Shown here one piece after another: positions 1 to 6,847 of a stretch of 10,864 nt of DNA. The position numbers and the translations under genes are program-made. A model generated the notes under the pieces. The model searched no databases. It saw only the letters and a list, made by a program, of their open reading frames with translations, and was not told the DNA's origin. This DNA is from Bacteroidia bacterium (GTDB taxonomy: Bacteria; Bacteroidota; Bacteroidia; Bacteroidales; Azobacteroidaceae). Location of the stretch: NCBI GenBank assembly GCA_025996865.1, contig BNTV01000148.1:1-10864 (forward strand). Reading direction: 5' to 3'. Position 1 is the stretch's first letter, and the number at the start of each line of letters is the position of its first letter.

Positions 1-771
1 TTAGCGATAGATAGAGTGCAGTTTGATTTGGAAGGCGATTTAACAATAAAGCAACTCAAAAAATTACGCAAGGAATCTTCGCTCTTTGTAAAGGAAACTT
101 TTTATTCGGAATTGCAGCAAGCCATTAAAAAATTTGGCATACAAAATTTTTGTACAGTCGAACCGCAACCTGACGGCGAAGGCGACAAAACCTATCCTGA
201 ACCGCGAAAGATTTTCGTTCGCTATCAATCACTATTCGACCAGCTACCATATATCCGGGCAGAAATTGTGCTTGAAATCGGGGCAAGGTCGCTGATTGAG
301 CCGACAGCCAAAAGCGAAGTTAAAAGTTTGATTTCAGAGAATTTCGACATTGACACTGCACTTGTTAAATCTGAAATTATTACGGCTGTTCCCGAAAAAA
401 CCTTTTTGGAAAAGGCATTTTTGCTGCACGAAATTTTTTCCGGTGGCGGCTCAATGCTTGCCGACCATAAATCACGCCATTTGTATGATTTGGAACGAAT
501 GATGGACAAAGATTTTGCCGGAAAAGCCATTGAAGATAACGAGCTTTGGAACACAATTCACCACCACCGCGAAGTTTTTACCCGCATGAACGGAGTGGAT
601 TATACGCCGGATATTCGCAACCGCATTTGCCTTGTTCCGCCCGCACAAGTGCTTGACGATTGGCGACAGGACTATGAGAAGATGCAAAACACAATGATTT
701 ATGGTGATTCCTTGCCTTTTGATAAACTGCTCACACGAATAGAAGAATTGCAGGAACGATTTAGAAATTGA
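1..771 (+). CDS. Nucleotidyltransferase AbiEii/AbiGii toxin family protein (5' end outside window)
   Basis: The open frame runs unbroken from base 1, so the gene starts upstream; the GTG at 16 is internal. The first visible residues, LAIDRVQFDLEGDL, match the part of the AbiEii/AbiGii (PF08843-like) nucleotidyltransferase fold just after the SEDIDL-type acidic motif. A helical stretch (IKQLKKLRKESSLF) and a C-terminal helical region with a His-rich segment (NTIHHHREVF) follow. In this family the toxin transfers nucleotides to an RNA target, and in AbiE systems it is paired with an AbiEi antitoxin encoded directly upstream; that region is not visible here. About 256 codons are seen; family members are usually somewhat longer, which fits a missing N-terminus carrying the GG-T/S and first Asp motifs. 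The catalytic residues are therefore mostly unseen and activity cannot be judged. The family call is fairly secure; a role in phage defence or as a toxin is inference. Confidence 0.72.
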   Translation, partial: LAIDRVQFDLEGDLTIKQLKKLRKESSLFVKETFYSELQQAIKKFGIQNFCTVEPQPDGEGDKTYPEPRKIFVRYQSLFDQLPYIRAEIVLEIGARSLIEPTAKSEVKSLISENFDIDTALVKSEIITAVPEKTFLEKAFLLHEIFSGGGSMLADHKSRHLYDLERMMDKDFAGKAIEDNELWNTIHHHREVFTRMNGVDYTPDIRNRICLVPPAQVLDDWRQDYEKMQNTMIYGDSLPFDKLLTRIEELQERFRN

Positions 772-891
772 AGACAAAACTATCCAATAGTTTCCAAGCT
801 CATGAAAAAAACTTGTAATTCCGGGTTGATATTGGATGTTACCGCCGATTCACTAATGCGCATACAGCTCAAAAATTATTTTATTCACTTT

Positions 892-924
892 TTTGTGAAC
901 AACAAAAATTAATACTACCTTTGC
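892..924 (+). promoter_or_regulatory. Bacteroides-type sigma-ABfr promoter upstream of ftsK
   Basis: A -33 TTTG (892-895) is separated by exactly 20 nt from a -7 TACCTTTG (916-923) followed by C, matching the Bacteroidetes consensus TTTG-N19-21-TAnnTTTGC. Transcription would start near 930, about 150 nt ahead of the ftsK ATG. The -33 element overlaps a small inverted repeat, TTCAC(884-888)-T6-GTGAA(895-899), which could be an operator or chance. The match to the consensus is seen directly; its use as the ftsK promoter is inferred from position. Confidence 0.7.
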
Positions 925-943
925 CGTACCAAACAAAGCAATC

Positions 944-1036
944 ATGCAAGCACGTTACAATATGCTTATTATCAAGTGTAACAGTAAATTCACTGAGAAA
1001 TTGAACAGCGTGCGTAAAGTAGCTACAGTGCTTTGA
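944..1036 (+). CDS. Candidate 30-aa leader peptide / small protein ahead of ftsK
   Basis: An ATG at 944 opens a 30-codon frame ending at TGA 1034-1036. It lies about 14 nt after the predicted transcription start of the promoter at 892-924 and ends 45 nt before the ftsK ATG. The peptide starts MQARYNMLIIKCNSKF and ends VRKVATVL. It is basic (four Lys, two Arg and one Glu) with a short hydrophobic patch, too short for a clear membrane helix. No Shine-Dalgarno is visible, which is normal for this phylum. I do not recognise the peptide. It could be a translated upstream ORF controlling ftsK, a small protein, or chance. Its placement between a strong promoter and the first large gene is the main support. 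Confidence 0.35.
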   Translation: MQARYNMLIIKCNSKFTEKLNSVRKVATVL

Positions 1037-1081
1037 TAATCAATTATAATTCAAATAATTGAAAGTAATACACCAATATTT

Positions 1082-3478
1082 ATGCAACATAAAAAAGATA
1101 AACAGAAAGTACCTTCGGGAATAAAACATTTTTTCAAAAGCGACGCAACACACTTCGTACTGGGCTTGATTTTTCTGATGTTTTCGGTCTATGCGGTAAT
1201 TGCAATCATCTCGTTTTTCTTTTCGGGCGATGCAGACCAAAGCCGAATTGAAGGCCTTTCCTTATTCCATTGGGGACGTGTCGGCGGAATCGAAAACTGG
1301 ACGGGAACCAGAGGCGCTATTCTCAGTAATATTTTGTTGAACGAAGGATTCGGCGTTGCCACTATTTTTCTTCTTTTGTTCTTGTCATTCACCGGTTTAC
1401 GTCTGATGAAAGCCAAATATGTAAACTTGCTTAAATACTTCATCACCTGTTCCGTACTTACCATTTGGACATCGCTTGCCGTGTCGTTTTTCTTCGGGAA
1501 CTTCTTCAAAGATACAGCCATTTATATCGGCGGAAGACACGGACTTAAGCTATCGGAAATAATGACGCTTAATCTCGGTATTCCGGGAACATTTTTAATT
1601 ATTCTATTGGTATTTATCGTTATCATGATTTTCGCTTCCGCTAAAACCATTCCCTTTGTGCGGAAACTTTTCAGTTCAACTCCGAAAATCAAGAAAATAA
1701 AACCCGAAGCGGCTGATACACAACCGACTGAAAAAAGAGAACCGGACTTGGTAAAAGCAGACTCGAAACCGGATAACCGGAAAAAAACGGAAGAATCTAC
1801 CATACCGAAAAAACCAATTGATGATTTCGAAGTAATTATCCCGAAAGCGGACGAACAGGAAATAACGTCTTCCAATCCTTCCGAAAAGGACGAAGAAATC
1901 CGTCCGGTTCCAAATGTTTCTTCCGATTACGACGATGAAGAGGCAAATAATCTGTTAAAAGAACTCGGCGTTTACGACCCAACGGCCGATTTGTCCAAAT
2001 ACCAGCTTCCTTCGGTCGATTTGTTGAAAAAATACAATCAGAACGATGCGCAAGTGGATATGACCGAACAAAACAACAATAAAAACCGGATTATCCAAAC
2101 GCTTGAAAATTACGGAATTAAAATAAAATCCATCAAGGCGACAGTCGGGCCGACAGTCACGCTTTACGAAATCGTTCCCGAAGACGGCATCCGCATCGCC
2201 AAAATTCGGAATCTGGAAGACGACATCGCCATGAACCTCGCAGCATTGGGAATCCGCATTATTGCACCCATGCCCGGAAAAGGAACCATCGGAATCGAAG
2301 TCCCGAACAAAGACCCGCAAATCGTATCCATGCATTCGATCATTTCTTCCCGGAAATATCAGGAATCCAATTACGAATTGCCGATTGCTTTGGGACGCAC
2401 CATCACGAACGAAGTTTTTATGGTCGATTTGACCAAATTACCGCACTTGTTAGTTGCAGGAGCCACCGGACAAGGAAAATCGGTGGGGTTGAATGCAGCC
2501 ATTACTTCGCTGTTGTATAAAAAACATCCGGCTGAACTCAAATTCGTACTTATTGACCCCAAGATGGTTGAGTTTACGATTTATTCGGCCATCGAAAAGC
2601 ATTTTCTGGCCAAACTTCCCGACGCCGAAAAACCGATAATCACCGATTTCACCAAGGTAATTTATACGCTCAATTCGTTGACGAAAGAAATGGACGACCG
2701 TTACGAATTGCTGGAAAAAGCCGGTTCGCGGAATCTTAAAGAATACAACGCGAAATTTTTCAATCGCCGACTGAATCCGCTGAAAGGACATAAATTCATG
2801 CCTTATATTGTCGTTATTATCGATGAATTCGGGGATTTGATTATGACGGCCGGTAAAGAAATCGAACAACCCATCGCCCGCATTGCCCAAAAGGCGCGCG
2901 CCGTAGGAATCCACATGATTATCGCCACCCAAAGGCCAACAACCAATATCATTACGGGAACCATCAAGGCAAATTTTCCGGCACGGGTTGCTTTCCGGGT
3001 TATCTCAACGGTTGACTCGCGGACGATTCTCGACGGTCAGGGCGCTAATCAATTGATCGGACGGGGTGATATGTTGTTCTTCCAGGGAAGCGATATGATT
3101 CGCGTTCAATGCGCTTTTGTCGATACGCCCGAAGTGGAACGCATTTCCAAATTCATTAGCACTCAACCGTCTTATCCTACGGCGTTTATGTTGCCCGAAT
3201 ACGTTGGGGAAGAAAGCAATAAATCCATGGACGATTTGGATCTTTCCGACCGCGATCCTTTGTTTGAAGAAGCCGCCCAACTGATCGTAGCCCATCAGCA
3301 AGGTTCAACTTCACTCATTCAACGAAAATTCGCAATTGGCTACAACCGTGCAGGACGATTGATGGACCAGTTGGAAATCGCCGGCATCGTCGGCCCGACT
3401 CAAGGCAGCAAACCTCGCGACGTGTATGTCTTGGACGAATACCAGTTGAGACTGAAATTGGACACAATGAAATCATAA
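1082..3478 (+). CDS. ftsK: DNA translocase FtsK/SpoIIIE family
   Basis: This is a membrane-anchored, ATP-driven double-stranded DNA pump that acts at the division septum, clearing chromosome ends and aligning dif sites for XerCD. The 798-residue protein has about four N-terminal transmembrane segments (around residues 23-48, 90-108, 117-138, 167-187). A charged, low-complexity linker (about 200-330) follows, then the alpha domain (about 331-430) and the RecA-like beta motor domain. Walker A is GATGQGKS at 460-467, Walker B is VVIIDEFGDL at 577-586, and a conserved ATQRP loop lies at 615-619. The C-terminal gamma winged-helix domain (about 723-782, DPLFEEAAQLIV to GSKPRDV) reads the polar DNA motifs that direct translocation. 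The length is typical of Bacteroidetes FtsK, shorter than the E. coli protein because of its short linker. The ATG at 1082 is chosen because the frame starts there and the first membrane segment follows directly. It heads a run with the LolA-like gene 18 nt downstream. Confidence 0.96.
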   Translation: MQHKKDKQKVPSGIKHFFKSDATHFVLGLIFLMFSVYAVIAIISFFFSGDADQSRIEGLSLFHWGRVGGIENWTGTRGAILSNILLNEGFGVATIFLLLFLSFTGLRLMKAKYVNLLKYFITCSVLTIWTSLAVSFFFGNFFKDTAIYIGGRHGLKLSEIMTLNLGIPGTFLIILLVFIVIMIFASAKTIPFVRKLFSSTPKIKKIKPEAADTQPTEKREPDLVKADSKPDNRKKTEESTIPKKPIDDFEVIIPKADEQEITSSNPSEKDEEIRPVPNVSSDYDDEEANNLLKELGVYDPTADLSKYQLPSVDLLKKYNQNDAQVDMTEQNNNKNRIIQTLENYGIKIKSIKATVGPTVTLYEIVPEDGIRIAKIRNLEDDIAMNLAALGIRIIAPMPGKGTIGIEVPNKDPQIVSMHSIISSRKYQESNYELPIALGRTITNEVFMVDLTKLPHLLVAGATGQGKSVGLNAAITSLLYKKHPAELKFVLIDPKMVEFTIYSAIEKHFLAKLPDAEKPIITDFTKVIYTLNSLTKEMDDRYELLEKAGSRNLKEYNAKFFNRRLNPLKGHKFMPYIVVIIDEFGDLIMTAGKEIEQPIARIAQKARAVGIHMIIATQRPTTNIITGTIKANFPARVAFRVISTVDSRTILDGQGANQLIGRGDMLFFQGSDMIRVQCAFVDTPEVERISKFISTQPSYPTAFMLPEYVGEESNKSMDDLDLSDRDPLFEEAAQLIVAHQQGSTSLIQRKFAIGYNRAGRLMDQLEIAGIVGPTQGSKPRDVYVLDEYQLRLKLDTMKS

Positions 3479-3496
3479 TTGATTAAGGATACAGAA

Positions 3497-4141
3497 ATGA
3501 AAAAAATAATAATTACACTGATTGTATGTACCGGCTTTTTCACCTTTGCGACAGCTCAAAAAGAGGCAAAAGCCAAGGAATTATTGGATAAATCGTCGGC
3601 AGCGCTTTCGTCGGCAGGCGACATTTACGCTTATTTCACGATGAATATCAAAGACGAAATCAACAAGACCAGCCAAGGTTTCGATGGCGCTATCCTGATG
3701 AAAGGAAATAAATTTAAAGTAGATACGCCCGATCAGAATATTTATTTTGACGGGAAAACCCAATGGGTTTATCAAAAATCCTACGAAGAAGTAAGTATAT
3801 CCGAACCTACCGCAGAAGAAATTCAAGCGCTGAATCCCAAGTCGATTTTTGCAATCTATAAGAAAAATTGCAACTATAAATACGAAGGTGCTAAAACCGA
3901 TATTAAGATGCGTAAAGTTCAGGAAGTAAATGTTTTTCCGCAAAAAGGAGAGATTACTCAAATCACTATTCAGATAAATGATATCGACCATTTGCCGGTT
4001 ATGTTCCATGTTTTTTATAACAATAAACTCGAAAATATCATCTATATCAATAAATATCAAACAAAACAGAAATTTTCCGATAATCAATTTGTTTTCGACA
4101 GCAAACAATATCCCAATGCCGAAATCAATGATTTAAGATAA
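3497..4141 (+). CDS. LolA-like outer membrane lipoprotein carrier protein
   Basis: This is a predicted periplasmic chaperone that would carry lipoproteins from the inner-membrane LolCDE complex to the outer membrane. From the ATG at 3497 the protein has 214 residues. It opens with a clear signal peptide: MKK, a hydrophobic core (IIITLIVCTGFFTF) and an ATA/Q signal peptidase I-type site after residue 20. The mature part starts with an amphipathic helix (KEAKAKELLDKSSAAL). It continues with the alternating beta-strand pattern of the LolA/LolB half-barrel (YAYFTMNIKDEI, GAILMKGNKFKVDTPDQNIYFDGKTQWVY), ending in FSDNQFVFDSKQYP. A TTG at 3479 would add six residues before the signal peptide, so the ATG is preferred. 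It sits 18 nt after ftsK and 27 nt before trxB, so co-transcription is likely. I am confident of the fold family. Whether it is the main LolA or a paralogue with another cargo is not resolved. Confidence 0.85.
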   Translation: MKKIIITLIVCTGFFTFATAQKEAKAKELLDKSSAALSSAGDIYAYFTMNIKDEINKTSQGFDGAILMKGNKFKVDTPDQNIYFDGKTQWVYQKSYEEVSISEPTAEEIQALNPKSIFAIYKKNCNYKYEGAKTDIKMRKVQEVNVFPQKGEITQITIQINDIDHLPVMFHVFYNNKLENIIYINKYQTKQKFSDNQFVFDSKQYPNAEINDLR

Positions 4142-4168
4142 ATTCTCAATTCTCAATTCAATAATATT

Positions 4169-5098
4169 ATGTCAGAAAAAGTAAACTGCCTAATCATCGG
4201 CTCAGGCCCTGCGGGTTACACCGCCGCCATCTATACCTCCCGCGCTAATTTATCACCGGTTTTGTACGAAGGCATTCAGCCGGGCGGACAATTAACAACC
4301 ACCAATGAAATCGAAAATTTCCCCGGTTATCCCGAAGGAATTACCGGTTTCCAAATGATGGAAGATTTGAAAAAACAAGCTGCCAAGTTTGGCGCCGACA
4401 TTCGTTCGGGCATCGCCACAAGTTGCGACTTGTCCCAATCCCCTTATAAAGTAACCATAGACGGTGAAAAACAAATCGAAACGAAAGTGTTAATTATATG
4501 TACCGGTGCCGCTGCCAAATACTTGGGAATCCCCGACGAAGTCAAATATTCCGGAATAGGCGTTTCGGCTTGCGCCACTTGCGACGGATTTTTTTACCGC
4601 AAAAAGACGGTTGCCATAGTCGGCGGCGGCGATACGGCTTGCGAAGAAGCTATTTATCTGGCCGGATTAGCCAACAAAGTGTATATGATTGTCAGAAAAG
4701 ATTATCTGCGCGCCACTAAAATTATGCAGGAAAGAGTATTGAATCATCCGAAAATAGAAATGTTGTTTAACACGAATACTTTGGGATTATTCGGAGAAAA
4801 AGCGGTGGAAGGCGCTCATTTGGTGAGACATGCAGGCACACCGCAAGAAGAAAAATTTGACATTGCCATCGACGGTTTCTTTTTAGCTATCGGACATACG
4901 CCCAATTCCGAAATTTTTAAAGATTATTTGGAACGGGATGAAACCGGTTATATCAAAACGCAGGGAAGAAGTACTAAAACAGCCGTTCCGGGCGTGTTTG
5001 CAGCCGGCGACGTGGCGGATCCGCATTACAGGCAGGCGATTACTGCGGCAGGGAGTGGGTGTATTGCGGCGATTGAGGCGGAGCGGTATTTGTTATGA
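4169..5098 (+). CDS. trxB: Thioredoxin reductase (NADPH)
   Basis: This cytoplasmic flavoenzyme passes electrons from NADPH through FAD and a redox-active disulfide to thioredoxin. The 309-residue protein has the low-molecular-weight TrxB layout: an FAD-binding GSGPAGYTAA at 11-20, GGQLTTTNEIENFPGYP at 39-55, the redox CATC at 135-138 inside GVSACATCDGFFY, the NADPH-binding VGGGDTACEE at 151-160, basic residues R176, K177 and R181 that fit the 2'-phosphate contact, and the FAD-binding FAAGDV near 278-282. All key residues are present and the length is normal. The start ATG at 4169 is preceded by a short repeated TTCTCAA and no Shine-Dalgarno. It ends the ftsK-lolA-trxB run; an imperfect hairpin follows 6 nt after the stop. 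Confidence 0.96.
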   Translation: MSEKVNCLIIGSGPAGYTAAIYTSRANLSPVLYEGIQPGGQLTTTNEIENFPGYPEGITGFQMMEDLKKQAAKFGADIRSGIATSCDLSQSPYKVTIDGEKQIETKVLIICTGAAAKYLGIPDEVKYSGIGVSACATCDGFFYRKKTVAIVGGGDTACEEAIYLAGLANKVYMIVRKDYLRATKIMQERVLNHPKIEMLFNTNTLGLFGEKAVEGAHLVRHAGTPQEEKFDIAIDGFFLAIGHTPNSEIFKDYLERDETGYIKTQGRSTKTAVPGVFAAGDVADPHYRQAITAAGSGCIAAIEAERYLL

Positions 5099-5104
5099 AA
5101 GACA

Positions 5105-5134
5105 GGGGTACTCCATTGAAACGATAGTATCCCC
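5105..5134 (+). terminator. Imperfect hairpin after trxB, possible terminator
   Basis: GGGGTACT (5105-5112) pairs with AGTA-CCCC (5126-5134) with one bulged T at 5130 and a 13-nt loop, beginning 6 nt after the trxB stop. Only a weak T-run (GTTTTG near 5141-5146) follows, so rho-independent termination is uncertain. It could equally be an operator half-site pair for the regulator gene that follows. Confidence 0.3.
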
Positions 5135-5225
5135 AGTTCCGTTTTGTATAAATAATTGGAAAAATAGTTCCTTTCAACTTATTCCTTTTCTTTACTGAAG
5201 TGAAAGAGAGCAGGAGAAAAATCTG

Positions 5226-5233
5226 TACATTTG
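5226..5233 (+). promoter_or_regulatory. Possible -7 element for the araC-led operon
   Basis: TACATTTG fits the Bacteroidetes -7 pattern TAnnTTTG and lies 21 nt before the preferred regulator ATG at 5255. No convincing -33 TTTG is seen at the expected distance (around 5200-5205), and the resulting leader would be very short. The site is plausible as a weak or activator-dependent promoter, not proven. Confidence 0.3.
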
Positions 5234-5254
5234 ACCAAAAAAAGAGGCTATTAT

Positions 5255-6118
5255 ATGAACCATTCAACAGAACAATCACTGTGGAGTCTTTTAGACTGGA
5301 TAACAGGAGATCTGAAACAAAAACGTTTGGCAGACGTATTCCGTTTTATATCCTTTCACCCTTTCGAGACTTATGGTCCTCACCAACATTTACGGATTGA
5401 AATCAATTTCGTAAAAAAAGGCAATTGTATCATTCATCTCGAACACGAAAGTATTAGATTCAATGAAAACGAGATCATGATCATACTTTCAAATGTTCTG
5501 CATTCCTTTGAAGCCGGCTCGGAAGGCGCCACACTGATGCAACTTGAATTTCTCCCGGAAATATTTTCCCGTTTCGACCCGGCCGGAGAAAACACTCAGC
5601 CGACATTGAACTCGGTAACGGTCTTTTCGGAAGAAAACCGCTTGATCAAGATTGTAAACAATTTGCGTATTATGCGTGCTGTGCAAAGAATAGTAGGCGA
5701 GTTGAACAGTAAAAACAAATATTATCACTATCTGGTCATCATGTATTATGCCGAGCTACTCATTCTTATCTACCGTTACATGGATGAAACCTATCTGCCT
5801 ATCGGTTCCAATGAATCCATGAAGAAAGCCATTTCTTACATCCTGGAAAATTATCAATCAAATATATCCATGGCCGACGTTGCCGAGCAGTCGGGAATAG
5901 GTAATCGTTATCTCCGCAAGCTTTTTGCTCATCATTTGAATATATCCCCTATTGAGTATCTGAATCAGGTTCGGGTTAATAAGGCGATCGAATTATTGCG
6001 CAATTCTGAAATGTCTGTCAAAGAAGTCTGTTTCTCCTGCGGCTTCAAATCACCGCAATACTTTTCGAGGGTATTCAAACAGCAAGTCGGGATTACGCCA
6101 AGTGAATTAACAAAATAA
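5255..6118 (+). CDS. AraC/XylS-family transcriptional regulator
   Basis: This is a DNA-binding regulator expected to sense a sugar or sugar acid and control the operon it heads. From the ATG at 5255 it has 287 residues. An N-terminal cupin-like ligand domain (about 25-105, with GPHQHLRIEINFVKKG and an LSNVLHSFEAG strand) is joined by a helical linker to a C-terminal double helix-turn-helix. That HTH region (about 188-287) carries the family signature: ISMADVAEQSGIGNRYLRKL for the first HTH and VKEVCFSCGFKSPQYFSRVF for the second, ending in GITPSEL. The ATG is preferred over a TTG at 5231 because AGAGG (5243-5247) sits 7 nt before it, one of the better ribosome-binding sites in the window. The rraA-like gene follows after 12 nt, so the regulator is probably co-transcribed with its targets. 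Confidence 0.9.
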   Translation: MNHSTEQSLWSLLDWITGDLKQKRLADVFRFISFHPFETYGPHQHLRIEINFVKKGNCIIHLEHESIRFNENEIMIILSNVLHSFEAGSEGATLMQLEFLPEIFSRFDPAGENTQPTLNSVTVFSEENRLIKIVNNLRIMRAVQRIVGELNSKNKYYHYLVIMYYAELLILIYRYMDETYLPIGSNESMKKAISYILENYQSNISMADVAEQSGIGNRYLRKLFAHHLNISPIEYLNQVRVNKAIELLRNSEMSVKEVCFSCGFKSPQYFSRVFKQQVGITPSELTK

Positions 6119-6130
6119 GAAGAATAAAAT

Positions 6131-6817
6131 ATGAATGAATGGAAAGATGACAAAACACTGTTCAGGCTGATAAAGGAAGAACTTTATACTGCCGTGATAG
6201 GAGACATCATGGATAAAATGGGTTATACGCACCAGTTCCTGCCTCCGCGCATACGTCCGCTTCGCGACGATATGACCCTCGCAGGCCGGGCGATGACGGT
6301 GCTTGAAGCTGATATGCTGGAACAAGACAGCGGAGTAAATCCTATATTGAAAAAGCCTTTTGGACTAATGCTCGAAGCCTTGGATGATTTAAAGGAAGAC
6401 GAAGTCTATGTCTGTTCGGGTTCTTCGCCCTCGTATGCCCTGTGGGGTGAATTGATGAGTGCAAGAGCCATCCGCTGCCAAGCGGCGGGAGCTGTCGTCA
6501 ATGGATACTCCCGCGACACCAAAGGCATACTGGCCTTGAATTTCCCCTGTTTCTCTTATGGCCCGTATGCACAAGACCAGGCACCTCGTGGAAAAGTAAT
6601 TGATTTTCGCGTGCCGATTGAGATGGAAGGTGTTGTTGTCTGTGATGGAGATATAGTTGTCGGAGATATTGATGGCGTCTGTATTGTTCCCCGGAAGATA
6701 GAAACTGAAGTCTTCACCCGCGCCCTTGAAAAGGCAAGAGGAGAGCGAATGGTTTTGAAAAAAATACAGGAAGGCATGAAAGCCTGCGATGCATTCGACC
6801 AATACGGTATCATGTAA
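6131..6817 (+). CDS. RraA-family protein, candidate aldolase for keto-acid cleavage
   Basis: The 228-residue protein belongs to the RraA/HMG-CHA aldolase fold (often misnamed dimethylmenaquinone methyltransferase). Family enzymes with the right active site are metal-dependent class II pyruvate aldolases or oxaloacetate decarboxylases; E. coli RraA is instead an RNase E inhibitor. Visible motifs are ALWGELMSARA at 103-113, NGYSRD at 124-129 and the C-terminal DGDIVVGDIDGVCIVP at 172-187. R128-D129 correspond to the substrate- and metal-site Arg-Asp of HMG aldolase. The usual Asp 21 residues before the Arg is Glu here (E107), giving E-X20-R-D. Its place between a sugar-type regulator and a sugar-acid dehydratase supports a role in splitting a 2-keto-3-deoxy (or diketo) acid into pyruvate and an aldehyde; that is inference. 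RNase E regulation is unlikely in this context. Confidence 0.8.
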   Translation: MNEWKDDKTLFRLIKEELYTAVIGDIMDKMGYTHQFLPPRIRPLRDDMTLAGRAMTVLEADMLEQDSGVNPILKKPFGLMLEALDDLKEDEVYVCSGSSPSYALWGELMSARAIRCQAAGAVVNGYSRDTKGILALNFPCFSYGPYAQDQAPRGKVIDFRVPIEMEGVVVCDGDIVVGDIDGVCIVPRKIETEVFTRALEKARGERMVLKKIQEGMKACDAFDQYGIM

Positions 6818-6847
6818 TAGAAATGATTAAATATCTATAAGAACACA

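Noticed and set aside
802..912. A 36-codon ORF starting MKKTCNSGL in the gap before ftsK
   Set aside because: It runs through the -33 promoter element, has no family likeness and ends just before the -7 element. Chance ORF.
1041..1061. AT-rich inverted repeat before ftsK as a terminator or attenuator
   Set aside because: Only six A/T-rich pairs with a 9-nt loop and no T-run; too weak to call as a feature.
2450..2932. A 160-codon antisense frame inside ftsK
   Set aside because: It is the antisense reading of the highly conserved FtsK motor domain. No motif of its own is visible.
3479..3496. TTG start for the LolA-like gene
   Set aside because: It would place six extra residues, including acidic ones, in front of a clean signal peptide that begins at 3497.
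5231..5254. TTG start for the AraC-family regulator
   Set aside because: The ATG at 5255 has an AGAGG 7 nt upstream, and the TTG overlaps the possible -7 promoter element.
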